64,000 nucleotides of DNA from positions 2,852,001 to 2,916,000 of the forward strand of contig OY987307.1 in assembly GCA_963920635.1 (NCBI GenBank). The letters run 5' to 3'. The notes beneath the pieces were generated by a model. That model saw nothing but the letters and a program-made list of their open reading frames with translations. It was not told the origin of the DNA and ran no database searches. Origin of the DNA: Pseudeuparius sepicola (taxonomy: Eukaryota; Arthropoda; Insecta; Coleoptera; Anthribidae). A program made the translations under genes and the position numbers. Below are positions 12,701-24,700 of this stretch, piece by piece (position 1 is the first letter of the stretch; every line of letters starts with the position of its first letter).

Positions 12701-15700
12701 GACTTCATAACTGACGATAATTTTTCAAAAATACCCTGATGGTAAATTAAAAATAAACTGAAAATAATTTCGAAGCAACGATAATTTCGAATATACACAG
12801 ATGAAAATTTTGAAACACCTTGAGGATAATTTAAAACTACACAAACGGTAATTTTAAAAACATGATAAGTTCAAAAATACGCTGACGATAATTTCGAAAA
12901 TACACTGAAAATAATTATTGCGAAAATACAGTGACAATAATTTTGAAAATATACTTTACAGTTTCGAAAATACACTGACTAATTTCAAAAATAAAAAAAT
13001 GACTTCGTAAATACACTGACGATGACGATAATTTCGAAAATACGCCAACGATAAATTAAAAATACACTCAATAATTTCGAAAATACACTGGCAATAATTT
13101 CGAAAACACAACAATAATTTAAAAAAACACCGAAAAAAATTTTGAAAATAGGATAATTACACTGATGATCATTTTGAAAATACACCAAAGGTGATAAGTT
13201 GTAAAAATACACTGACAATAATTTTGAAAATACACTGAAACTGTAAAGTGTATTTTTAAATTATCGTCAGGGTATTGTCAAAATTACCGTCAGTGTATTT
13301 TCGAATTTAACGTGTTTTTGAAATTAGTGTCAGAATATTTTCGAAATTGTCAAGTTTGTTTTTTAATTTATACTCTGAGTATTTACAAAATTATCGGCAG
13401 TGTATTTTTGAAATCATCGTCACTGTATTTTCAAAATTAATTATCGTCAGGGTATTTTCAAAATTATTATCAGTGTGTTTTGAAATTATCGCTGTGTTCT
13501 TAAAATTATTGTCATTGTATTACCGAAATTATCAAGTGTATTTTTTAATTTATACCCAGGGTATTTTCGAAATTATTGTCGGTGTGTTTACGAAATCATC
13601 GTCGTATTTTCGAAATTAGTCAATTTTTTTCAAAACTGTAAAGTGTATTTTTAAATTATCATCAGAGCATTTTAAAATTACTGTCAGTGTATTTTCGAAA
13701 TTATCGTGTTTTTAAATTATTGACAGTGTATTTTCGAAATTGTCAAGTTTGTTTTTTAATTTATAGTCAGGGTATTTAAAACATTATCTTCAGTGTATTT
13801 TTGAAATTACCATCGTATTCTTGAAATTAATAAGTTTTTAAGTGAATTTTTTAAATTGTAAAGTGTATTTTTCAAATTATCATCCGTGTATTTTCAAAAT
13901 TATCCTTAGTGTATTTTTCAAATTATCGTCGGTATATTTTCAAAATTATCATCAGTGTATTTTTGAAATTATCATCAGTGTATTTTCGAAATATTGTCAG
14001 TATATTTTTGAAATTATTGTTGGTATTTTTGAAATGATCGTTAGTGTATGTTTGAAATTATTGTCTTTATATTTTTGAAATTATCATCAGTGTATTTTCG
14101 AAATTATCGCCAGTGTATTTTCGATTTTATCACATTTTCAACATACCGGTGGTGTATTTTTAAATTATCGTCGGTGCATTTTTTAAAGTAATACAATTTT
14201 GCAGACTGTATCTCAAGCCGGCCAAGTGTGGTTCCCAGACTCGGCCTACAAGACGGCGCAGGCCATCCAAGATTTCTCAAAGGAAGACCTGCCGCTCATC
14301 ATATTCGCCAACTGGAGGGGATTCAGTGGCGGGATGAAAGGTGAGGTACTATTTTAGTTTGACCGTACCTATACAGGGTGTTCCTTAATAACATGCTAAT
14401 ACTTAAGGGGGTTATTTTTGGGCCCATTTTAAGAAAAGAACTTCATATGAACGTATGTCGTAAACGTCCCAACTTTTGAGATACAATTGAATTTTGGCTA
14501 CATCTCCCGAAATAATCAAGCTGCGGAACTGAAATTTGGCACTGCTATGTTTTTGGGGATGGAGAATAAGCTGAAGATGTCAATTTCACCGTATCTCACA
14601 GAGGGCGCCACTTGCGCTGTTTTTTGATCACGCTTTTACGCGTAACTTTTTTGAGGTTATCTTTCTGGTCCTGCAGGTCCATCATTTTAGTGCATCTTTT
14701 CATTCTGCAAGAAAAAGGTACTCTTGTTTCATAACGATTAAATCGACCGTTTGCGTTGAAATTACCAAAACGTGCCCCAAAACACCTGTTGATTCCAATA
14801 TTCGGAACACAAAATGTTCACCTACTGCTTTCAAATGTTACAGATCAACTGTACATTCAAAATGATGAAAAAAATGCCAAATGGGCATTGGTCAAAACAC
14901 CATTGGTTTTCTTGAAATAGAGTGTCCAAATTTTGTCAAATTCAATCCTTTCCATTTTGAAAGCGAATAATTTTTGGTACATTGTTCATAGGAATTTTTT
15001 TCTCAGTTTAAATGGAACAGTTGATCTGTAAAACTTGAAGGTGGTAGGTGAAAATTTTATGTTTCGAATATTGAAGTCAACAGGTGTTTTGGAGAACGTT
15101 TTGGCAATTTCAAAGCAAACGGTTGATTTAATCGTTATGAAACAAGAGTACCTTTTTCTTGTAGAATGAAAATATGCACTAAAATGATGGACCTGCAGGA
15201 CCAAAAAGATAACCTCAAAAAAGTTACGCGTAAAAGCGTGATCAAAAAACAGCGCAAGTGGTGCCCTCTGTGAGATACGGTGAAATTGACATTTTCAGCT
15301 TATTCTCCATCCCCAAAAACATAGCAGTGCCAAATTTCAGTTCAGCAGCTTGATTATTTCGGGAGATGTAGCCAAAATTCAATTTAAAAAAATGAACTTT
15401 AACGCCCTATACCTCAAAAGTTAGGACGTTTACGACATACGTTCATATGAAGTTTTTTTCTTAAAATGGGCCCAAAAATAACTCCCTTAAGTATTAGCAT
15501 GTTATTAAGGAACACCCTGTATACTCTTCTTTCCAGACATGTACGAGCAAATCATGAAATTCGGCGCTTACATCGTGGACGGGCTCAGACAGTACAATCA
15601 GCCGATCATAATTTACATTCCGCCCAACGGCGAGCTGAGGGGCGGCGCCTGGGCGGTGGTCGACCCCACCATCAATTCGAGGTACATGGAGATGTACGCC

Positions 15701-18700
15701 GATTCGATGTCGAGGTTAGTTTTGCGTCGATTTTTTCTTTACGAAAGTTTTGCAGTGCATTTTTAATAAACTCCTGGACAAAATTAACGCAACATCATAA
15801 ATGTGCCACTTATTTGATGCTATTTTTTTTTTCTGAATTTATGATCCGATTTGAATGATTTTTTTTTGCATTGTAGGTTGGTTCCTTGACAATGTCATAG
15901 TTTTCGCTGTTTATGATAAAAAGTTCATTTTCGATTTATACCGGGTGTAACAAAAATGTTATGTTTTTTTTCCGAAAATTCGTATCACCCTGTGGAGTAT
16001 ACTAGCAACCGAAACATATAGCAGTTGACATTAGACGGTAGGTCCATCTTTCTTCAACATTTTATTTTTTGGTTTACTTCTTTATCTCTGTTATTAAAGG
16101 AGATACACTGTTTTATATCGTAACATGTTTTTATAGACTTTATTATTCAACACAGTCATTGTTCAATGTTTTCAAGTAGGCTATGGAACTTTTCTGACAT
16201 TTCAAGCGATGTGTCAACAGAGGTTGCGTTTTAAAGTTACAAAAGTCAAATAAAACTGGCCATACCGATAAAAACTGTTCGGAAACTGCTTATTAAACGT
16301 TCGTTTCATATGCCCAGTTGCCCGACTATTCTGTCGTTTAAACCAGCCTCATTTAAACGTCTTCTGATTGTTCGAGACGATATTGTATGATGGCGAGCAG
16401 TTCTAAGCTCACTTTTTAGCCTAGTACTGGTGATATTCCTGTTTCTTAAAGCAGTTTGCCTAAAAAAAGCTCATCCCTTGGATCGGTACATCGGTTTTGC
16501 CCTTGGCCTGACCTTCGAGAGTAAGATCCTGTCTCGTTAAATCGTTCAACCATACGACTTATAGTCGAACGATGTCTTCCTATCACATTAGCAACATGAC
16601 ACATCGAATAGCCTTCATCCACCAAAGTTAAAGCTCTTACTGCTTCTTCTGCCGATAAATTTTTTGGTCGATTCATTTTTCAATAATTTTAAAATACTCG
16701 TCGGGCAACTGGGCATATGAAACAAACGTTTAATAAGCAGTTTCCGAACAGTTTTTATCGGTGTGGCGAATTTTATTTGACCTTTGTAACTTTAAAACAC
16801 AACATCTGTTGACACATCGCTTGAAATGTCAGAAAAGTTCCAAGCCTACTTGAAAACATTCAACAATGACTGTGTTGAATAATAAAGTCTATAAAAACAT
16901 GTTACGATATAAAACAGTGTATCTCCTTTAATAACAGAGATAATGAAGTAAACCAAAAAAGAAAATGTTGAAGAAAGATGGACTTACCGTCTAATGTCAA
17001 CTGCTATATGTTTCGATTGCTAGTATACTCCACAGAGTGATACGAATTTTCGGAAAAAACATAACATTTTTGTTACACCCGGTATAAATCGAAAATGAAC
17101 TTTTTATCATAAACAGCGAAAACTATGACATTGGTCAAGGAACCAACCTACAATGCAAAAAAAAATCATTCAAATCGGATCATAAATTCAGAAAAAAATA
17201 GCATCAAATAAGTGGCACATTTATGATGTTGCGTTAATTTTGTCCAGGAGTTTATTTGCGTATCTCCCTCCGATTTCTAGGGGCGGCGTGCTCGAGCCGG
17301 AGGGTATAGTGGAGATCAAGTTCAGGAAGAAGGACCTGCTCAAGGCCATGCACAGAATAGACCCGGTCCTCAAGGAACTGGACGCCGAAATCAAGAAGAT
17401 CGAACAGACGCAGCGGCCGAGGGAGAGGTCCGCAAGCATAACGGCCACGCAACAACCAGAGAGGCAAAAACCCGCAGAACAAGTGAGTTTTTTTATTATT
17501 ATCTTACATGGACGCGTTTTGTATTATGTTGGAATGTCAACGCCGGATTCTTGGTGCCGACTTTACGTCACGCTATAGCATTTGGATTCCCACAATTTTG
17601 GCACGTACAACATGGTTCTGAACTTGTCTCTCGAGTTACGTGATATCCGATTAGATCGCAACTAAGAAATACTTAAGAAATATCTCATTGAAAAAAGTGA
17701 TTTTTGATTCATTTAATTACATTAATTTAGTTTTTTTTTTAAATTTTAAATTGTTTTGTCAGAATATAATGAACTGTCAAGTTGGTTGAGAATAATAAAT
17801 AAATGAATGAAATTTAAAATTTTGGACAAAACGATGCTCAACATCGCGAGGTGATAAACCCGATTTTCTCGGAAATTTTAAAAATAAATCAATGTCTCAA
17901 AAACCAGACACTTGTGTAGAATTTTCTGAGGAATTCGAATTCGAAACTTAATATACCGGGTGTTGTTAAAAAAATATTGTAAAAATACCGTTTTCCAAAA
18001 TATTGTGAAGTTGGATTTTAACACGAAATGTTAGGAATGAGTATATGGGGAGTAACGAGAAAGTGTCGGTTTTCATTTCTGACTTCCGGTTTTACCGGAA
18101 GTGAGCATCACTTTGTCAGATTTTTTAGACAACCTGCATATTTTGGGTTTTTTAAGTCCCTTTTGTTCTTCCAATTACAACCATATATATTTTTATATAG
18201 TTATCTGTAAAATGAACCAAGCAGTAAATTTTTATTTTTTGATAAATTTCGTCAAATATGATAAACTCCCATCTTTGCATGGGATGCTAAAAATATATGG
18301 TTAGAGATAACTATATCAAAGTATATATCATTGGAATTGGGAGACGAAAAATAGCCTAAAAACCAGAAAATATACAGGTTGTCTCAAAAATCTGACAAAG
18401 TGATGCTAACTTCCGGTAAAACTGGAAGTGAGAAATGAAAACCGGCACTTTTTCGTTACTCCCCGTATATTCATTATTAACATTTCGTGTTAAAATCCAA
18501 CTTTTTTTAAATAACTTTTTAACAACAACCGTTAACTGGGACACTCTGTACATGGTGTTATTGTTATTATATGACACTGGAAATTGCCTTTTTTCACTTT
18601 TGCCGGATAAATTATACAGTATGTTCATTTTAAACTGAAAAATGGGCCACATCCGGTACTTTCGGTCAAACCGGATGTGTAATAATTTGACACGTGTCGC

Positions 18701-21700
18701 TATTTTCTTCGTCCTATTGAACTACAAAGATATTTTTAATAACTTTTTCCTCTAAAGTTAATTTTAAGCGAGTTAGCTCATTTTTTGCAAATGACATTGT
18801 AGGAAAATATTCCATAGAACAAAAGTTTCTCCAAAATACCCAGTCTTTCAAATGCGCTATGCTCCAATGTTCCTAGGATCGAAAAGTTTCTTTGCACCGC
18901 AGCGCCATCTATACGCCATTATCAAAATGAACGCTTATCAGTTTCAAATAAAGCCCTCTTCACGTCCTAGCGAACGGCTTTTGCATAATTAAAATATCTC
19001 TTTTTGTTCTGGAGATATCGGCGACGGGACTCCTTATTGGGACACCTTGTATACACTTTTCGTTTCGTTTTTCCATTCAAATCTAGTATTACGACCATTA
19101 ATAGAACCATCTATGCTCATGTCAGTTAGTACACAGCTACCGTGACCTGCTACAAGAGCGGTTACATGATCAAAGAAAGGAGGAGGCAAAATGAATCTGT
19201 TTAACAAAAAGCTAGACTGTATCTATTATAATGATCCGAATTAAATTGTCGGCATCTCAATTATTCTCAGGTCATACTGGTCGTCACAATGAAATTATGT
19301 CTATTGTCGAAGAACTGTGGGAAGCAAAAATTACAGATTTATCAAGGCATAGGTTAGTCTGTCCATGACATTTAAGACATAATGACAATTGATAAATTTG
19401 GCTCACATATATTTAAAAATAATCTGCTGAAGATAATATAGTAGAAATCAAAAACGTAAAGCTTTATTATAATTTAGTGTTTCCACTAAACAAAATTACT
19501 GGAAAACATTATTTGCTGTAGATCAAAGAGAGACTTATTCATGTCATTAATATATCTTTAAATTCTTATTTCAGTTGGATCTAGAGAAAAAGGTGGCGGA
19601 AAGGGAAGCCCTCTTGATGCCCATGTACCACCAAGTATCCGTTCACTTTGCCGATCTACACGACACCCCGGAAAGGATGTTAGAAAAGGGAGCCGTAAAT
19701 GTAAGCAAACATTCCCCAGCCACTTATTCATATTTCTAACTACTCAATATCCTCCAGGACATTATCGAGTGGAAAAGATCGAGGTGTACGTTATATTGGA
19801 GATTGAGGCGACTCCTACTCCAAGAGATCGTCATAAAGGACCTCCTGGAGGCGCAGCCGGAGCTCGAGATGGGCCAGGGCGAGTCCATGCTCAGACGGTG
19901 GTTCATCGAGGACAAAGGGGCGACCGAAGTAAGTGACGTTTCTTACCTTATTTTCCCTTATGGTTCCGAAGAACAGTTGCGTTTCCTATTAATAGTGATT
20001 CTGGAGGCCAAAATGGGCTAATACACCAATTTACGATATTCTTTTGTTCGCCAGGGTTTATCCCCAAAAAATATTGAAATTAACTCCATCTTTACCGCTG
20101 TCGAAAGCAGAGTCTTGCCCAAGGTTAGTTTATAGGGAGGTTAGGAGGGGGTGAGAGAGGCAAGGGGACAAAGAGCTGAATATATGTTAACGCTTCCAGC
20201 CATAGGCGCACACATACATTTTTGCCATATTCATTTGAAGCTTGCAGTCAAAGGCGCGATTTTTGTTTACTTTAGGTTGCACCTAAATTTCTTATATTTT
20301 CCCTCTTGAAATGTCTCTAGAGTTTCTTTTTGTTTTCGACATTCACTAACTGCGTTACCCCTTATGATACGCCACTGGTATCAAGCTGTAAAAATTAATA
20401 ATGATTTCTAAAAATTAGGCTTGACAATGTTCTGTCAACAAACACAGAATATGGCAAGTGCCAAATGAATCAAATTTATTTTATATTTGAATTTGGTTTC
20501 CTGCAATTATTTCCAGGAATTTAAGTAATATAAGGATGGTAAGTCAGTGCCGATTTTGCTTATTTGAGAATTTGTCGCTATTGCACCTTGTTACCAGGTT
20601 CCTGAATCCATTTGTAATAATATGTGTACTTGAACCTTCTTCCCTTGTTGAATGTATCTACCCAAAGAACTTTCACAGATTTCGGGATGCACTAATAAGA
20701 TTAGGTCTTGCATTTGGTTCTATTCATGTAGTTTTTCTCGGTGCTCATTTTTGTAATTTTATTTCTCTTCCAAGGTTCCTCACAAATGAAAAATAAACTT
20801 AAAATAAACTTATAGTTGTAGATAAAAACTGTTTAAAAAAAGACCTGACTGAAGCTACCTGCTTAATAATTTAAAATTTAGGAAATACCATTTTTGTTTT
20901 GAACTACTTACTTATATATGTAATGCCCACGGTAGGATTACTAAAGGTGAGACAAGAAAATCTGGTTGCAATTATTGGGACTACTACAGGCGGTCGCATT
21001 ACCTTTAATTGACTATCTGGAAGTTAGAAAACTTGTGAACTATGATGGGAAATATTTTGCCTTCTTTGGAATCTATGGCACTGGCATGTCACATAAAACC
21101 TGATGGCAGTTGGACATTGACATATAACATAACCTTGTACCAGCCCACTTATGTGGTCTCCTTGGAGATATACAGAAAACAAGGCTTCACTTTTCCTATG
21201 TGATAGACTGTGGCATGCTGGGTCCCCTTATTTTAAAGAGTCCCTGGTAAGGGACTACCTTTGGTTTTGTTTAAGAGTGGGGGGGATGTCCTAATAACCT
21301 TCCTATAAACTCTTGCCGATGATGTCAGACCTAAGGCTTTTAGTTGAACATCAGTGTCACTTTGGCTAAATAAATGGTTGGGTTCAATGCGCTCCCAAAT
21401 CTGTAATCGCTGTGAGCGCTTTACGTCGCTGCCTTCGGTTTGGCAGCGATTTCATTTTTGCTAGATTTTCTTGGTAACGCCGGTAGCGGATTTATCATGT
21501 TTCCATCCTTTTTTATCGTTCCTGCTCTCTCTGTTATTCTGAAACTCTTAACCTCGAAATTCTTGTTGGGTATCGTTAATTTTATTTATTTTCCCAAAAA
21601 AGAATAAACACACTATAAATAAATAAAAAATGGAAGATTGGGAAATTGTAGGAGACAATTGTGGAAAATTAGCCAAAAGGTTAGAATATAGACACAGAAA

Positions 21701-24700
21701 ATCAAGTTATTTAAAAAAAAAATAGAAAATACCGAAAATAAATACATAAACATAACCTACAAAAAAAGCTGATGACAGACAACACTAAGTTATAAATTAT
21801 TGGTCGTTCAACGTAACACGGCATTTATTTTATCGTAGGTTCAAACCCAATACAATGCATTTACTTTTGTTTTAATTCTCAACAAAAATACAGATTTTAT
21901 TGTTTACTATTTTCTATTTTATTTTATCACCATACTAATAATAAAAACTGTGCGCCTTCACCGATTAGGCTATTATACAGGGTGTTTCATCTTAAGTGCG
22001 AACACCCCCGTAAAATTTGTATTCTCCATCCGATTTTAGCCGCGTTTTTTTTTTTTTTAAATAGGCCACAAAAAACTCTACGTTGGTGCAAAATTTCAGG
22101 TCTTAATGTCAATTTTCAAGGCCTACTACAATTTTTTTTTTCTAGTAAAAAATGATGAAAAACCATTTAGCGATTTTTTTATTTAAAATCTGACACCACA
22201 GCGTTAATCAGAACAACCTAAAACCCCCGTATACCAAATTTGAACAAAAAATATACAGGGAGTTCCATTCTGCAGGCTGTGTGAAAGTTGAGCAAAATAG
22301 GAATTTTAAACTCATCTGGCGAGTCAAGTGTGCCATGGAATTACTTCGAAACAGTTGGATGATGAACAGGACCACTCACAGTGTCGATGTGCAAAGATCC
22401 AATAAAAAATATACAAGGTGTTCTTCTCTGTAGCAACTCGAAATGATGAATTTTTTAAACTTTATACAGGTCAAAAATCAAGTATATCAAAACCATCCCA
22501 GACATTACAAACGAACTAAGTCTAAAAAATACAGAAACCTGCCAGTCAGTTAGTCCATATGAGTTAAGGTGGCTGGTGTGCCACAACAGAAAATGCACAG
22601 AAAATGTATCATCTTAGACAGTGACTTTATTGATAAAGGTCCAACAATTTGAATTGTTTTTATTTGTTGGTTGGATGATGTAAAGAAATAAATTGCTTTT
22701 GTATTTATTAATATTTATTCAATGATTCCAGAGCACTCCTGATAAAGTTTAATAAAAATTCAGCATTTTGACATCGCCCAGAGAAAAAGGCCCTGTACAT
22801 TTTTGTATTGAATATTTGCACACCAACACTTTGAGTAGTCCTGTTGATCATTCATCTGGTTTGACGGGATTCCATGGCACACTTGACTCTCCAGATGCCT
22901 TTAAAATTCCTATTTTGCTCAATTTTGACACCCTGCAGAATGGAACTCCCTGTATATTTTTTGTTCAAATTTGGTATATGGGGGTTGTAGGTTGTTCTGA
23001 TTAACGCTGTGGTGTCAGATTTTAAATAAAAAAAAACGCTAAATGGTTTTTGTCATTTTTTACTAGAAAAAAAATTGTAGTAGGCCTTTAAAATTGACAT
23101 TAAGACCTGAAATTTTGCACCAACGGAGAGTTTTTTGTGGCCTATTTTTAGAAAAAAAGTGGCTAAAATTGGATGGAGAATACAAATTTTATGGGGGTGT
23201 TCGCATTTAAGATGAAACACCCTGTAGACTGTGACAGTTTTTGGTGCCCCATTTTCACATACATGCCTCAAAGACAGTTGAAAAGTACATCGATGTTGAG
23301 TAGAATGAAGGGAAATTGGGGATAACATGTGGAAAATTCGATTTTCCTATGTAATATAAATATGTTAGTTATGTATAATATGTTTTTTTTATGTTTTTCG
23401 GGATAGTGACGATATACATTTCCATACTTTCGATGGGCTTGTGTGGAAAAATTGATCAAAATCTCGGCTTGCGTGAAGATATGGGCAACAGCCACCTCGA
23501 ATTTTCCATATCCCCAGGGGCCACTCGTAAATTTCCCTTCATTCTACTCAACATCGATGTAGGTACTTTTCAACCATCTTTGAGGCTTCTATGCAAAAAT
23601 GGGGCACCTAAATCTGTCACTATCTGACGGTCTATTACTTCTGAACATCGTTTTCATAAACTCACTAATATCTGACATTGTCATTGGAATAATTAGTAGT
23701 TTCTCGATTTGACTCGATTCTTGTTATTTTATGTGCTACAAGATAGAATAGTATACGTTCTTCGAAGTAGAAGTAGTCTTTTTGTGCTTCACCCACTGGT
23801 CAACCTCACCTTCGGTTCGGCCGTCAACCTCTAGCCTCGGCACAAAAAGACTCACTTCTACTCCTTGTTACATAATCTTGTTATTATTATTAATAATTTC
23901 CCAGGGTTGCCACTGGAATTTAAACAACAAAGCACAAAATACTTTTTTACTTCCATTGTGAGAAAGGATTCACAGTGTAAATGAAAAAAAGTAAAATAAT
24001 AGTTATTTATGTACCAAGGCACTGAAGTTCAACTTTTTATGACTCATGTGGAGTTTAGTTGCTGAGGCCTCTGGCCGAGGCAAATAAACCACATGAGTCA
24101 TAAAAAGAACTTCAGTGCCAAGGTACATATTATATTTTTTTTGAAATCGGAAAAAAAATGTTTTATTAGGCAAGAAAATAATAATAAGGGATCACCCGTC
24201 CATGAACCGACTACACGCGGCATTGCTTGACTTTGACGATCGCTCTACCTAGGACAAGTATGATGAGACACGGCACCTTCTGACAGAAAAACCAAACTGC
24301 TGCTTCTTGTGCAGCCTACAAAACAAATCTATTGATATTCAAATTTACTAAAATATGTATACTGAAGGATTGCGCTTCTATAGGAAACAATTTCGCAATG
24401 TGTACGAAAAATTAAATGGTCCTTTATCGGCCGGGTTTTGAATATTTGGTCACTTTTGATGGGCGATTTCTCCGCGTCTGACGTTTGATGTTTACATCTC
24501 GCCAAGGCCTACTTATTGAAAAAATCGTACAATAATGGGCTACATTATTGTACGATTTCTGTGCTTTGAATGACGATTTTGGGACATTTTAATGCCGATT
24601 TCAAGAAAAATATAATAATATAATAATATAAAATATAAATATAATAATATAATAAAATGACCATTCATGAGCATTGCTTTTGACTTTGACAGCGCTGAGG

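Noticed and set aside
12240..14078. ORFs rich in [17 protein letters not shown] repeats
   Set aside because: These are simply the translation of the 23-bp satellite in intron 5; the unit length breaks the frame regularly.
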